Assembly (NCBI RefSeq): GCF_900188005.1
Contig: NZ_FZNR01000008.1
Location: 124,001-188,000, forward strand
Direction: 5' to 3'
DNA from: Actinoplanes regularis
GTDB lineage: Bacteria; Actinomycetota; Actinomycetes; Mycobacteriales; Micromonosporaceae
Length of the DNA stretch: 64,000 bases
Shown: in pieces, positions 7,698-16,329 of the stretch
Layout of the letters: every line of letters starts with the position of its first letter
Position numbering within the stretch: the first letter of the stretch is position 1
Translations under genes and position numbers: made by a program
Notes under the pieces: generated by a model
Database searches by the model: none
The model's input: only the letters and a program-made list of their open reading frames with translations
What the model was told of the DNA's origin: nothing

Positions 7698-7778
7698 CTG
7701 ATCCCGCCGACCGATCAGCCGGGCGGGCTTGGCGCCGCCTCGTGCGGCTCTCCAATCGTCGGCCGCTAGCTTTTAGCG

Positions 7779-8393
7779 GTGGATACACCTTCTGAAGCCG
7801 GCCTGACCGGTCTCTCCGCGGCCGGCCGCAACCTGCTCTTCACCGACGCCCGCACCGCCTCGTTCTTCGCGCCGACCCCCGTCACCGACGAGCAGCTCAG
7901 CGAGATCTGGGAGCTGGCCAAGTGGCCGCCGACCCAGGCGAACACGCAGCCGCTGCGGGTGCTCTACGTCCGTACGCCCGAGGGCAAGGACCGCCTGATC
8001 AAGCACCTCGCCGAGGGCAACCGGGCCAAGTCGCAGAGCGCGCCGGTCATCGCGGTGCTCGCCCTCGACACCCAGTTCCACGAGCACGTGCCGCAGGTCT
8101 TCCCGCACGTGCCGGGCCTCAGGGACGTCTTCGAGAACGACCTCGACAAGCGGATCACGGACGGTACGTTCAGCGCCGCGCTGCAGGCCGGATACTTCAT
8201 CATCGCGGCGCGCGCGATCGGTCTGTACGCCGGCCCGATGGCCGGTTTCGACAAGGCCGGCGTGGACGCCGAGTTCTTCCCGGACGGGCGCTTCAAGTCG
8301 CTCGTGGTGGTCAACCTCGGTCACCCGGCGGAGAACGCGTACCGGGACCGGCTGCCCCGGCTCGACACCACGACCACGGTGCAGTGGGCCTGA
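7779..8393 (+). CDS. Nitroreductase-family malonic semialdehyde reductase (RutE/HadB type)
   Basis: A 204-residue FMN-dependent oxidoreductase of the nitroreductase fold. The segments FTDARTASFFAPTPVTDEQL, WPPTQANTQPLRVLYVRTPEGK and the C-terminal KSLVVVNLGHP match the RutE/HadB branch, annotated as malonic semialdehyde or 3-hydroxypropanoate reductases in pyrimidine breakdown. No other rut gene is near, so the physiological substrate is open. The GTG at 7779 has no ribosome binding site; a -10-like TAGCTT at 7767-7772 ends 6 nt upstream, so the mRNA may be leaderless. A strong hairpin follows the gene. Confidence 0.82.
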   Translation: MDTPSEAGLTGLSAAGRNLLFTDARTASFFAPTPVTDEQLSEIWELAKWPPTQANTQPLRVLYVRTPEGKDRLIKHLAEGNRAKSQSAPVIAVLALDTQFHEHVPQVFPHVPGLRDVFENDLDKRITDGTFSAALQAGYFIIAARAIGLYAGPMAGFDKAGVDAEFFPDGRFKSLVVVNLGHPAENAYRDRLPRLDTTTTVQWA

Positions 8394-8404
8394 GCGATTG
8401 AAAA

Positions 8405-8438
8405 CGGACGGCCCGGCGGTCAACCGCCGGGCCGTCCG
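8405..8438. terminator. Strong hairpin terminator after the nitroreductase gene
   Basis: A perfect 15-bp G+C-rich stem, CGGACGGCCCGGCGG (8405-8419) with CCGCCGGGCCGTCCG (8424-8438), and a TCAA tetraloop, 11 nt after the stop codon. No U-tract is visible. Confidence 0.75.
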
Positions 8439-8553
8439 CCGTCGTCGAGCTGTGGACCCGCTATGGGTTGTGCCGCTCTGGCGACATTCCCGGTTGATCG
8501 GCCCCCGAAAGGGGTAGTTTCGAGCCGTCCATCTTCGCAACGGAGGTGACGGC

Positions 8554-8856
8554 GTGCTCGAACCGCGGGAGCAGCGGGAATTCGACGACATGACGGCCCG
8601 GCTACGGGACACCGATCCAGCCTTCACCCGCCGGGTCAGCCGGTTGCCGCTTCACCAACGCCGGCGCTGGCTGACCTCGGCGATTCTGCTGTGGAGCCTC
8701 GCCCCGATCTGTCTGATCTACGGCGGCTGGACCGGCGCCCTGGAGGCCACGCTGGCGATCGCCTACGGCGCCTGGCTGCTGCACAAGCGCCGCCGGGCGA
8801 CCGGCCAGTCCTCCTGGCCCTCTTCCACGGACCGTCGTCCGGCCGCGGAGACCTGA
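8554..8856 (+). CDS. DUF3040 small membrane protein
   Basis: A 100-residue protein matching the actinobacterial DUF3040 family: an N-terminal LEPREQREFDDMTARLRDTD motif, then two hydrophobic segments (about residues 45-60 and 64-78, LTSAILLWSLAPICLIYGG and LEATLAIAYGAWLL), then a basic tail. Family function is unknown. The GTG at 8554 follows a full GGAGGTGA (8542-8549). It ends 4 bp before purC on the other strand. Confidence 0.85.
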   Translation: MLEPREQREFDDMTARLRDTDPAFTRRVSRLPLHQRRRWLTSAILLWSLAPICLIYGGWTGALEATLAIAYGAWLLHKRRRATGQSSWPSSTDRRPAAET

Positions 8857-8860
8857 CCGC

Positions 8861-9697
8861 TCAGCTCCAGCGATCGCCGGTGAGTCGCTCGTAAACCTCG
8901 ACATACCGCGCCCGGGTCGCCTCGACCACCCGCTCCGGCAGCTCCGGACCCGGCTCGGTCCGGTCCCAGTCGGTCTCCCTGGTCGCCCAGTCCCGCAGCA
9001 CCTGCTTGTCGAGGTAGCGCTGCACGTCGCCGGGCTGCCACTCCTCCGCCGCCCAGAACCGCGAGGAGTCCGGCGTGAGCAGCTCGTCCCCGAGCTTCAG
9101 CTCCCCCGCCTTACGCCCCAACTCGATCTTGGTGTCCGCGATCAGGATCCCGCGGGCCGCCGCGATCTCCGACCCCCGCCGGTAGATCTCCAGCGTGATC
9201 CTGCGCAGCTCCTCGGCCTCGTCCTTGCCCTCCTGCTCGACCACCTGCTCGAAGGTCATCGGCTGGTCGTGCCCGGCCCCGACGGCCTCCTTGGTGCTCG
9301 GCGTGAAGATCGCCTCCGGCAGCTTGGACCCCTCGACGAGCCCGGCCGGCAGCGGAACGCCACAGATCGCCGCTTCCCGCTGATAATCCTTCAGCCCGGA
9401 GCCGGCCAGGTACCCACGGGCGATGCACTCGACCTTCACCATGTCCAGGCGCTCGCACCGGATCGCCCGGCCCTGCCACTGCTCCGGCACGTCGGTCGAG
9501 GAGATGACATGGTTCGGAACGACGTCGCTGAGCTGGTCGAACCACCAGAGCGACAGCTGAGTGAGGATCTTTCCCTTGTCCGGAATCGGGGTCGGCAGGA
9601 TCACGTCGTAGATCGAGATCCGATCCGAGGCGACCAGGATCAGGTCCTCACCGTCCGCATAGACGTCCCGAACCTTGCCGGAGTGCAGCAGCTCCAC
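8861..9697 (-). CDS. purC: Phosphoribosylaminoimidazole-succinocarboxamide synthase (SAICAR synthetase)
   Basis: A 278-residue cytoplasmic enzyme of de novo purine synthesis, joining CAIR and aspartate with ATP to give SAICAR. Diagnostic stretches are HSGKVRDVYADGEDLILVAS (ATP-binding strand), DRISIYDVILPTPIPDKGKI, VECIARGYLAGSGLKDY and the DTKIELG signature. Length is right for the stand-alone form of the enzyme. The GTG at 9695-9697 is preceded by GAGGGG. No other pur gene is in the window. Confidence 0.97.
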   Translation of the reverse strand: MELLHSGKVRDVYADGEDLILVASDRISIYDVILPTPIPDKGKILTQLSLWWFDQLSDVVPNHVISSTDVPEQWQGRAIRCERLDMVKVECIARGYLAGSGLKDYQREAAICGVPLPAGLVEGSKLPEAIFTPSTKEAVGAGHDQPMTFEQVVEQEGKDEAEELRRITLEIYRRGSEIAAARGILIADTKIELGRKAGELKLGDELLTPDSSRFWAAEEWQPGDVQRYLDKQVLRDWATRETDWDRTEPGPELPERVVEATRARYVEVYERLTGDRWS

Positions 9698-10147
9698 GTG
9701 TTCCCCTCAGATCTGGCAGGTAGGCGTGCACTTTCACGCTATCGAATGGCCCCCGCAGCAGGTCGGCAGGTAGGAACAGAAGATCTCGGGCGCCCGATGG
9801 AGGATCCCGAAGCAGCCACGAGCCGATAGGTGCCACGGTAATCCGACAACGCCGATCAGGCCGCCACCACCGCCGGCATCGGCCGGGTACCCGCTCCACG
9901 CGATCCGCTTCGAGTCAGCCCGATCTTTCCGCTGCGCATCCGCCTGGCGCCAGGTCGGGACCGGCATCGAACCAACGAAGCGATCGGATCGTCACCGTTC
10001 GCATGAACCTGTTCTACATCAACACGCGGACCGACCTCACCCGCCTCGCCAGGCGCCGCCGTCGCCAGGCATGTTGCGCCGAACAGCAGTCCGAAACAGC
10101 CACAACCGGCGAAGTACCTGGCGGCGACGCCGGCTAGAGTAGCGATC
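9698..10147. other. Intergenic region between purC and the defence locus
   Basis: No convincing gene in 450 bp; open frames here lack plausible composition or ribosome binding sites. A 10-bp direct repeat, GGCAGGTAGG, occurs at 9716-9725 and 9766-9775, close to the purC start. The right half contains the presumed promoter of the methyltransferase gene and marks the left edge of a segment with visibly lower GC and looser codon use. No attachment site or transposon end was found. Confidence 0.4.
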
Positions 10148-11230
10148 ATGGCGCAGACCTATCGAGTTGTCGACCTCTTCGCAGGGTGCGGCGGCATCAC
10201 GTCCGGACTGCACAAAACCAAGCGCTACGAAACGGTCCGCGCCGTCGAGATCGATATCGCTGCCGCCACGACATACACCGAGAACTTCGGCGAGGGCCTG
10301 GTCTACCCGGACAGCATCACCGGCTGGGAGGTTGACGACCGGGCCAGGAAAGCAGACGTGGTGGTGGGTGGTCCCCCATGTCAAGGCTTTTCAAATCTGG
10401 GCCTCAAGCGGCCGGACGATCCTCGCAATCAGTTGTGGCGTGAATATGTCCGAGTCCTTAACGCGATCGAACCCAAAGCCTTCATCATCGAGAATGTCGA
10501 CCGCTTCCTGACCAGCGAGGAATTCAAACTGCTGGACAAGGAGTCCAAAACAGGAAAGCTCCGGGACTACGAGCTCCGGCCTCACCTGGTCAATGCAGCC
10601 GAGTTCGGTTCTGCCCAACTACGTCGCCGGGCAATCGTGATCGGCACTCATCGCGATCTTGACCCGATCGAGATTCCTTCCGAAGGTCGGCTCCCACGAG
10701 AAAAGTGGGTCACCGTGAGAGATCGCTTGAAATACGTCGATCAGCGAGTCGCCGAGGATAATCAGCTCCTTCCGAAAAGGTCGATCAGCCATCACGGAAA
10801 AGTTCTTCCCGGCGCCTTCTCGGGACTCGAGATCCACGTAACCCGACGCTACGAGGACTTTTCCCGCGAGAGATTCAGGGAGATTCCTGCCGGCGGTAAC
10901 CGGTTCGACCTACCGGACCGCCTGAAGAGTCCTTGCTGGCTACGCCACACAACCGGATCCGGTGACGTGATGGGCCGGCTCCGTTGGGACCAGCCCTCCG
11001 TCACGATTCGAACCGAATTCTTCAAACCGGAGAAGGGTCGCTACCTGCACCCTTCGGAGCATCGAGCGATCACCCACCTGGAGGCCGCCCTGCTGCAGGG
11101 ATTCGACAACGACTTCAAATGGTGCGGCTCAAAGGTGCAGATCGCCCGACAGATCGGGAACGCCGTGCCAGTCGAATTGGCAGAGGCCATCGGCAGGGTT
11201 GTTGCCGAAAGCTTGGACGCGCAGGGCTGA
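10148..11230 (+). CDS. DNA (cytosine-5-)-methyltransferase of a restriction-modification-like locus
   Basis: A 360-residue Dcm-type enzyme transferring methyl from SAM to C5 of cytosine in DNA. All key motifs are present: I (DLFAGCGGITSG, residues 9-20), IV (GGPPCQGFSN with catalytic Cys78), VI (ENV, 115-117), VIII (QLRRRA, 157-162) and IX/X (HLEAALLQGFDNDF, QIARQIGNAVPVELAEAIG). The target-recognition region between VIII and IX is short and its specificity cannot be read. It ends 10 bp from the convergent Vsr gene, the usual partner that repairs T:G mismatches from methylcytosine deamination. Codon use is less GC-biased than the flanks. It presumably protects host DNA from the adjacent GHKL/Z1/PD-(D/E)XK operon. 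Confidence 0.95.
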   Translation: MAQTYRVVDLFAGCGGITSGLHKTKRYETVRAVEIDIAAATTYTENFGEGLVYPDSITGWEVDDRARKADVVVGGPPCQGFSNLGLKRPDDPRNQLWREYVRVLNAIEPKAFIIENVDRFLTSEEFKLLDKESKTGKLRDYELRPHLVNAAEFGSAQLRRRAIVIGTHRDLDPIEIPSEGRLPREKWVTVRDRLKYVDQRVAEDNQLLPKRSISHHGKVLPGAFSGLEIHVTRRYEDFSRERFREIPAGGNRFDLPDRLKSPCWLRHTTGSGDVMGRLRWDQPSVTIRTEFFKPEKGRYLHPSEHRAITHLEAALLQGFDNDFKWCGSKVQIARQIGNAVPVELAEAIGRVVAESLDAQG

Positions 11231-11240
11231 TCGCCCCAGA

Positions 11241-11678
11241 TCACTCCGAGCGTGGGGAATCGAGCCGGACCATCGCCGCGATCCGAGCGGCAGCCTCGAT
11301 GGGATCCTCGTGCTCCCAGATCCGAACCACCTGCCATCCCAGCTCGGCCAGGTGGCGATTCGTCGCCGCGTCCCTTTCCTGGTTGGTGGACAGTTTCTTC
11401 GCCCACCAACCGGAGTTGGCTGCAGGACTGGTCGCATGTTCGGGGCACACATGCCAGAAGCAACCGTCGATGAACACCGCGATGCGAGCCCGAGTGAATG
11501 CGATGTCCATCGTCCGTCGTGGCATGCCGGGCACCGGAAGCATCACCCTGAATCGCAGACCCATTGCATGCAGGAGCTTGCGGATCGCGAGTTCAGGCTG
11601 CGTATCGCGCCGCCGCTGACGGCTCATCCGGCCCGACACCGACACGGAGCTGGGCACAGGGACCTGTATATCCGGCAC
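11241..11678 (-). CDS. Very short patch repair-type endonuclease (Vsr)
   Basis: A 145-residue protein of the Vsr fold. It has the conserved RMSRQRRRDTQPELAIRKLL entry, TMDIAFTR (catalytic Asp58), FIDGCFWHVCPEH with zinc-binding Cys/His and the active-site histidine, then SGWWAKKLSTNQERDAATN and LGWQVVRIWEHE. Vsr nicks DNA 5' of the T in T:G mismatches created by deaminated 5-methylcytosine; in GHKL/Z1 loci a Vsr-like protein may instead be the restriction nuclease. The GTG at 11676-11678 is the best start; an ATG at codon 18 would cut into the conserved entry segment. It is last in the operon, 29 bp after the preceding gene, and convergent with the methyltransferase. Confidence 0.93.
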   Translation of the reverse strand: MPDIQVPVPSSVSVSGRMSRQRRRDTQPELAIRKLLHAMGLRFRVMLPVPGMPRRTMDIAFTRARIAVFIDGCFWHVCPEHATSPAANSGWWAKKLSTNQERDAATNRHLAELGWQVVRIWEHEDPIEAAARIAAMVRLDSPRSE

Positions 11679-11707
11679 ACCATCGACACTACCCGTTGAG
11701 CGTCCAC

Positions 11708-12511
11708 CTACCTGCGAACGTACCTCCCGATCGACACCTCGTCGACCCCGTCTGCATGAGCACGCGTGCGCGCATGCCGGACATCCAAGATCGTGCGGGC
11801 GATCTCAGGACGCAGCAAAGTCTCGGGCAGACCGAACAGATCCTGAAAAGCGCCCCGACGCATCAGGATCTTGAGCACATCCCTCAGCGCTTCGGTCTCG
11901 TTTGTTCCCGTCCAGTCCTTGGGCCATTCCTTGGCGAGTGAACGAATCAGCTCGGGAGACCCTCCGATCGATCGACGTCTCGCGAGAATTTGGTCGAAGT
12001 TTCGTTCCGGGAACACATCCAGCAAGTGATACGGGTTGTCGATTCTTACGTCGTCGCGGAGCAACTCAGCGCGCCACCACAGTCGACCGAACACATGCCG
12101 TGTGATGTCAGTGGCGAGCAGCCGGTCCTCCGGCGGTTGCGGAAATCTCCATACAGTGACGTCAGGAAGCAGAACCGCGGCCAGGAAGGCCCACATTGGT
12201 CTCACCGCCGCCTCGGCGGGTACCAAGTTCATGTCGGCATGAAGCAAGCGTGCGAGTGTGGTGTCGAACTCGTGCACCGATCGACCGAGTGGCCGGCCAG
12301 GGAATCCGTGCCTTGCAGCAAGATCGACCACCTGGCTTCGAAGCCAGGCAAGCCGATCCTGTGCTGCCCTCACCCCACCCGTTGCCGCGAAATACTGGCC
12401 CAAATGGGAGGTGTCCGAAAGTCGAGCCAGGTCAACTGCCCCCTTGTCCCGGATCTCGATATACCGTTCTTTCGCTGCGTTAGCCGGCAAACGCGGGTAT
12501 AGAGTACTCAT
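11708..12511 (-). CDS. Unknown protein of the GHKL/Z1 defence operon (267 aa)
   Basis: I do not recognise this 267-residue protein by sequence. It is soluble, mostly helical and Arg/Leu rich. Distinctive segments are WAFLAAVLLPDVTVWRFPQP, ITRHVFGRLWWRAELL and NDxL-like repeats near the C-terminus (ALRDVLKILMRRGAFQDLFG). No nuclease, helicase or nucleotide-binding motif is apparent. Its ATG overlaps the stop of the preceding gene (ATGA, 12508-12511), so it is translated as part of the operon. In computationally described MutL/MORC-type restriction loci an uncharacterised helical protein commonly accompanies the ATPases; equivalence is an inference from position. Confidence 0.85.
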   Translation of the reverse strand: MSTLYPRLPANAAKERYIEIRDKGAVDLARLSDTSHLGQYFAATGGVRAAQDRLAWLRSQVVDLAARHGFPGRPLGRSVHEFDTTLARLLHADMNLVPAEAAVRPMWAFLAAVLLPDVTVWRFPQPPEDRLLATDITRHVFGRLWWRAELLRDDVRIDNPYHLLDVFPERNFDQILARRRSIGGSPELIRSLAKEWPKDWTGTNETEALRDVLKILMRRGAFQDLFGLPETLLRPEIARTILDVRHARTRAHADGVDEVSIGRYVRR

Positions 12512-13422
12512 TCCTCGGCCGCCAAAAGTTCGGTGGCACCTTGAACAAGGGTCGCGAACAAAGGTAGATCGTTCTCCCTGATCCGCCTGAGTTCGACCAG
12601 GCCATCGTCCAGATGACTCGACATGTAGAACCGCATGAGGCCCTGAAGCACGGTCCCCAGAGAATCCTTCCCAAAATCCTCTGACATTCCGAAGGCCTCG
12701 TCTGCCAATGCCCGTTCCAGCATTGTTCGGGTGATGTCCGTCCTCAGCATCGACAACACCGCACGATCGATGTCGTTGGGTGAGCCGGCTCTCCCGACCG
12801 CCGCGACGATCGACGGATGTTCTTGATTTATCAACAACTGGATGGCACCGAGAGCTGTCGCATGCAGGTCAGAGCCGATCTCGAGAAACCATGCACCGCG
12901 GTGCGGAAGACTCGACTCGGAGAACGGGACGAGCGCGATGGGGAACAACGGGGCGTCCCCCTGGAGGCGAATCTCCGTCGACTCACTCCACAGGTTGCTT
13001 CCGACGAGATGAGCGGTGCCTGGCCGTGGATCAGCCGGTGCCGCGAGTACGACCAGCGTCTCCAGACTCACGACACCGCCCAGCCGTTCCCCGGCAATGT
13101 CCACGTCGATCACGTAATCATGCACATCGTCTCTGAGCGGCAGCCAGATGGCCGAGCCTCGCAACAACGACGGCACCGCATTCCAACGAACGCTGATCGC
13201 CAGGGCGGTATCAGGTCCGAGACCGACCGCCTCTCGACAGACTGCCGGATCGATTGCCAGCCGGCGGCGAAGCCGTAGGCGGGTCTGGTAGTCCCAGTCA
13301 GGCAGGCTCACCGGAGCCTCCCGCTCGCCTTCTGAGTCCGGATCGATGACCCATGCTGTAGCATCCACCATCCCACGGGCAATACGTCGGTACGGCCATG
13401 CCCGGGTTCCTCTAGCTGCCAT
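12508..13422 (-). CDS. Unknown protein of the GHKL/Z1 defence operon (304 aa)
   Basis: A 304-residue protein I cannot assign. The N-terminal half looks like a beta-rich domain (DPSLL-free strands such as ALAISVRWNAVPS, DVHDYVIDVDIAGERLGG, VVSLETLVVLAAP); the C-terminal ~100 residues are helical (RAVLSMLRTDITRTMLERAL). The ATG at 13420-13422 overlaps the end of the GHKL gene by 11 nt; the frame is open far upstream, but that part is the antisense-frame reading of the GHKL gene. It overlaps the next gene by 4 nt. Its size, fold pattern and fixed place after the GHKL ATPase suggest a partner or DNA-binding adaptor, which is inference. Confidence 0.85.
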   Translation of the reverse strand: MAARGTRAWPYRRIARGMVDATAWVIDPDSEGEREAPVSLPDWDYQTRLRLRRRLAIDPAVCREAVGLGPDTALAISVRWNAVPSLLRGSAIWLPLRDDVHDYVIDVDIAGERLGGVVSLETLVVLAAPADPRPGTAHLVGSNLWSESTEIRLQGDAPLFPIALVPFSESSLPHRGAWFLEIGSDLHATALGAIQLLINQEHPSIVAAVGRAGSPNDIDRAVLSMLRTDITRTMLERALADEAFGMSEDFGKDSLGTVLQGLMRFYMSSHLDDGLVELRRIRENDLPLFATLVQGATELLAAEE

Positions 13423-15340
13423 GGGGGATCTTGCCTTCGGCTCGCAGGACCGAGATGTCCATCTGTGTGATCGTGTCGGGTACTGGCTGAACGACAAGAG
13501 CCACCCGTTGGCCTGCGGTCGCGTCCGACAGGTCGAGTTCGTCACCTTGGCGTTCACCCGTGCCGTAACGCCAGCCCAGGACCACCGGTTCGTCGAACCC
13601 GTCCGGGGGCTCCTGCTCGCGGCTGCCGTCCGCCACCATGATCCCGGCTGTTCCCTGTACGACGAGATGCCCGTTGCCCACCACGAGAGCGTCCTGTACC
13701 AGCAACAAACCGATCTCCGAGTCCTCGAAGTACGGGTCGCCGTCCAAGCGAATCGAGACGCGCTCCCTTCCGGATCGTTCCGACCGTTCGGAGCCGATTG
13801 CGGTCGAAGTCGCTGGGGCCACGTCGTTTCCCTGCGGCTCGGCACGTCCGCGCTCGGCCCCGACACCACCGGGAGCCATCTGTGGCGCCAGTGCGGATGC
13901 TGCACCGGTTCCCGTTGCGGCTGCGACAAGAGAACCGAGGAAGTTGCTCACGGCGCCGAGAGGGGCTCGAGCCGCGTTTGACCTGACCTCGGCAGGCCTC
14001 GCAAACTCAGCCAACCGCTCCTTGATTCGGGTGAAAGTCGTTCGGACGAATGTCCTTTCCAGCCCTTCCAACTGGGTGAACACCCAATCGTCATGGGTGG
14101 GGGGCTCAGCAGCCGCGTACGTTCGGTCCATGTCGTCCAACGCTTTGAATACACCGGCATACGCAAGGTTCGCGCTGATGGGTTCCGGGCCGGCGTGATA
14201 CTTGACGACAAGCTCCGGTGCTCGCATCAGACAGACATGGTGAGGCGCACTCGTGATGCCGAGATCCTGAGCGGCGGCAGGAGGTTCGAAGACGGGAATG
14301 AGTTGCCGCTCGAGCGCAATGCGGCCGAGCTGCTTCTTCGGATTTCCACACAGCAAGGTCTGAGCCTCATCGCCCTCCTGAAGCCGTCGATATGCGGCCA
14401 CGAACGTCTTCAGTCCTCGGGTCTTCTCCGGAATCGGTACAGGAACGCTCAGCCCGTTGTGCCAGACCCGGGGGACCATACGTTCCGTGCCTCGTTGCTC
14501 CAGCAGGATCGGCCACAGGTTCCATGCGATCGCGTCCGCGAGATATCGAACTGCCTCGTCGTCGCTCTGATCGCCGAGGTCCGGTTCGACGATGATCACG
14601 TCTGTGCCGGATTCATCCGCATCGAACGGCTGCAGGCCGAGTGCCTTGGCTGCCATCTCGGCGTCAACGCCGACCAGCGGCTCCACGTGAGCCTTCTCGG
14701 CATCTCCCCACCAGTGACGTCCGGTGTACGGGCGAAGCTCACCGTTCTCGCCGGCTATTTCCATCGACTCACCCAGGCAGATGCCGATGAGTCGATTTTG
14801 CAGGCCCGCCGGTGTTGGAGTGCGCGTGTGCACCAGGATCGTGCCCGCCCGGGACATCTGATAGAGAATGCTCTTGCCGTAGCCGTAGGTACCCCCACCG
14901 CGTTTGGTGTCAGGTGGGTCGCCGACATTGAGGACGAAGGACACCCAGTCTCTCGGCTCATCGCCGCGTGCGATATCGGCTCGTGTCGGACCACCCAGCC
15001 CTTTGGTGCCGCGATCGCTCACCGTGAGGGTGCGAACGATGGTCGAGTGCCACTCACGACCCCTGAGGATCTGTCTCAGCGGGAACTTGTCGCTGTGCGG
15101 GGCGCCTTCGAGCAACAGCGTTCGCCAAGCGTTTGCATTCTGCGGCGGGACGACCGAAAGATTTATGGTGAACCCGACCGGGCGTCCCCCGACCCGGGCA
15201 TCCCAGCTGTTCTGTGCCGACTCCCTGATCAGAATCGCCGGCCAAGGTATCGGCGGCTTTCCGAGCGTGCGCTTGATGCCCTCGGCGCTGATCGATCCGG
15301 CCGGCGGGAATGGCTGCGAGTACCAGCGTGCCTGTTTCAA
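13412..15340 (-). CDS. GHKL ATPase, MutL/MORC-like, of a restriction-type defence system
   Basis: A 642-residue protein with an N-terminal GHKL (Bergerat) ATPase. The N box is LIRESAQNSWDAR (Glu40, Asn44, Asp47), motif II is TVSDRGTKGLGG (Asp109) and the glycine-rich lid is GGGTYGYGKS (148-157). A second globular region (~230-470) and a Gly/Ala-rich hinge (~475-530) precede a C-terminal beta domain. GHKL ATPases of this kind, related to MutL and eukaryotic MORC, occur in predicted restriction systems beside Z1 and PD-(D/E)XK proteins. Translation starts at a TTG (15338-15340) whose TTGA overlaps the stop of the upstream gene. ATP-driven clamp closure on DNA is the family mechanism; the role here is inferred. 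Confidence 0.88.
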   Translation of the reverse strand: MKQARWYSQPFPPAGSISAEGIKRTLGKPPIPWPAILIRESAQNSWDARVGGRPVGFTINLSVVPPQNANAWRTLLLEGAPHSDKFPLRQILRGREWHSTIVRTLTVSDRGTKGLGGPTRADIARGDEPRDWVSFVLNVGDPPDTKRGGGTYGYGKSILYQMSRAGTILVHTRTPTPAGLQNRLIGICLGESMEIAGENGELRPYTGRHWWGDAEKAHVEPLVGVDAEMAAKALGLQPFDADESGTDVIIVEPDLGDQSDDEAVRYLADAIAWNLWPILLEQRGTERMVPRVWHNGLSVPVPIPEKTRGLKTFVAAYRRLQEGDEAQTLLCGNPKKQLGRIALERQLIPVFEPPAAAQDLGITSAPHHVCLMRAPELVVKYHAGPEPISANLAYAGVFKALDDMDRTYAAAEPPTHDDWVFTQLEGLERTFVRTTFTRIKERLAEFARPAEVRSNAARAPLGAVSNFLGSLVAAATGTGAASALAPQMAPGGVGAERGRAEPQGNDVAPATSTAIGSERSERSGRERVSIRLDGDPYFEDSEIGLLLVQDALVVGNGHLVVQGTAGIMVADGSREQEPPDGFDEPVVLGWRYGTGERQGDELDLSDATAGQRVALVVQPVPDTITQMDISVLRAEGKIPHGS

Positions 15341-16329
15341 CTCTTCACCAGTGCTGTCATGAACTCGACGACTTCGTCACGCTGCATGGGCGGCGGCGCG
15401 AAATCGAGATCGATCGTGTAACGGACGTTCGAGAGTCCCGGCGGGAGACCCTCGGAGAAGGATGACGGAACGATACGGGGGAATCCGTCCGAAACCCGGA
15501 AGCTTGCTTCCTCGACAACCGTGAAACGGACCCCGGCATACTTCTCCTGGTCCGCAATCATGTAGCCGGCCTGGGCGAGAAGATGCCAGAATTCGCGCGG
15601 ACGGTGGACCCGGTCGGCGATCGCGGCCACCAACTCCGGCAGAGATCTGCCCCCAGCGTCCGCGGTATCGAGACGCATCCAACGCAACATCAGCCCACCA
15701 CCGGGCGGCTCGACCAACTGATCGATCCCATGGATGCGAGCCGGTCGCCCCTCATCCGAGACCGTCACCTTGATCTCCGCCGCCCTGCCGTTGGCGAGAA
15801 AGTCGTGCGGCGCGCGGTTCGGACCATGCCAGGCCCCGACCGAATCGAGGTCAAGATCTAGTAAGGAATCGAGGAAATGCAACTCGCCGTACAGGCCTGC
15901 CAGCTGCTCCACACCGAGCTGTCGCCCGCTCCGGAAAAGCTCGTGCCATCCGTCGATGACCTGGCCGACAACCGTCAGCGGGTCCTCCGGCTCGGCGGCC
16001 AACGCCGCTATCACATCTGCGCAGAGACCCGTAAAGATGTCGGAAAGGTCTGCACGATGAAGTGCCAGGTTCGCATAACTCCGAGTACCGGACTCCGCTT
16101 GCAGACTCAGCGGCAGTAGATGGACCGCCGCCGCACGGGTGTCCGCGCGAATGTGGTGCCCCACCGGGACCGGCACCAACAGGTGCCTGCTGCGATCCGG
16201 CCCGAGAGCACACAGGAGCGGCTCACCGGACGTCTCGACCGGCAGCGCAGATGTAAGCCACGTCGGGCGTCGACGTGTCCGTTCCAATGCCTTCCAATGG
16301 TCCGCCACAACACTTCTGAGATCGCTCAC
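15337..16329 (-). CDS. PD-(D/E)XK motif protein (DUF4420/PF14390)
   Basis: A 330-residue nuclease-fold protein. The active-site pattern is visible as Glu149 in LAGLYGELHFLDSLL, Asp176 in NRAPHDFLANG and Glu185-Ile-Lys187 in AAEIKVTVS, the order expected for a PD-(D/E)XK domain. C-terminal segments such as VEEASFRVSDGFPRIVPSSF fit the DUF4420 family. Its GTG start overlaps the Z1 gene stop (GTGA, 16326-16329), and its own stop overlaps the GHKL start. In this class of loci it is the likely DNA-cutting subunit, working with the Z1 and GHKL ATPases. Confidence 0.87.
   Translation of the reverse strand: MSDLRSVVADHWKALERTRRRPTWLTSALPVETSGEPLLCALGPDRSRHLLVPVPVGHHIRADTRAAAVHLLPLSLQAESGTRSYANLALHRADLSDIFTGLCADVIAALAAEPEDPLTVVGQVIDGWHELFRSGRQLGVEQLAGLYGELHFLDSLLDLDLDSVGAWHGPNRAPHDFLANGRAAEIKVTVSDEGRPARIHGIDQLVEPPGGGLMLRWMRLDTADAGGRSLPELVAAIADRVHRPREFWHLLAQAGYMIADQEKYAGVRFTVVEEASFRVSDGFPRIVPSSFSEGLPPGLSNVRYTIDLDFAPPPMQRDEVVEFMTALVKS

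Noticed and set aside
9716..9775. Direct repeat GGCAGGTAGG (two copies) as an attachment site of the defence locus
   Set aside because: Ten bases, 50 bp apart on the same side of the locus; no matching copy was seen at the other boundary near 19300.
9698..10147. Small minus-strand frames upstream of the methyltransferase
   Set aside because: No ribosome binding sites, Cys/Arg/Gly-rich composition and mutual overlap; no recognisable domain.
12508..13929. Possible frameshift between the GHKL and 304-residue genes
   Set aside because: The GHKL frame ends with its own stop at 13412 and an ATG for the next gene lies at 13420-13422. Both proteins keep a sensible composition on their own sides, so this is an 11-nt gene overlap, not a frameshift.
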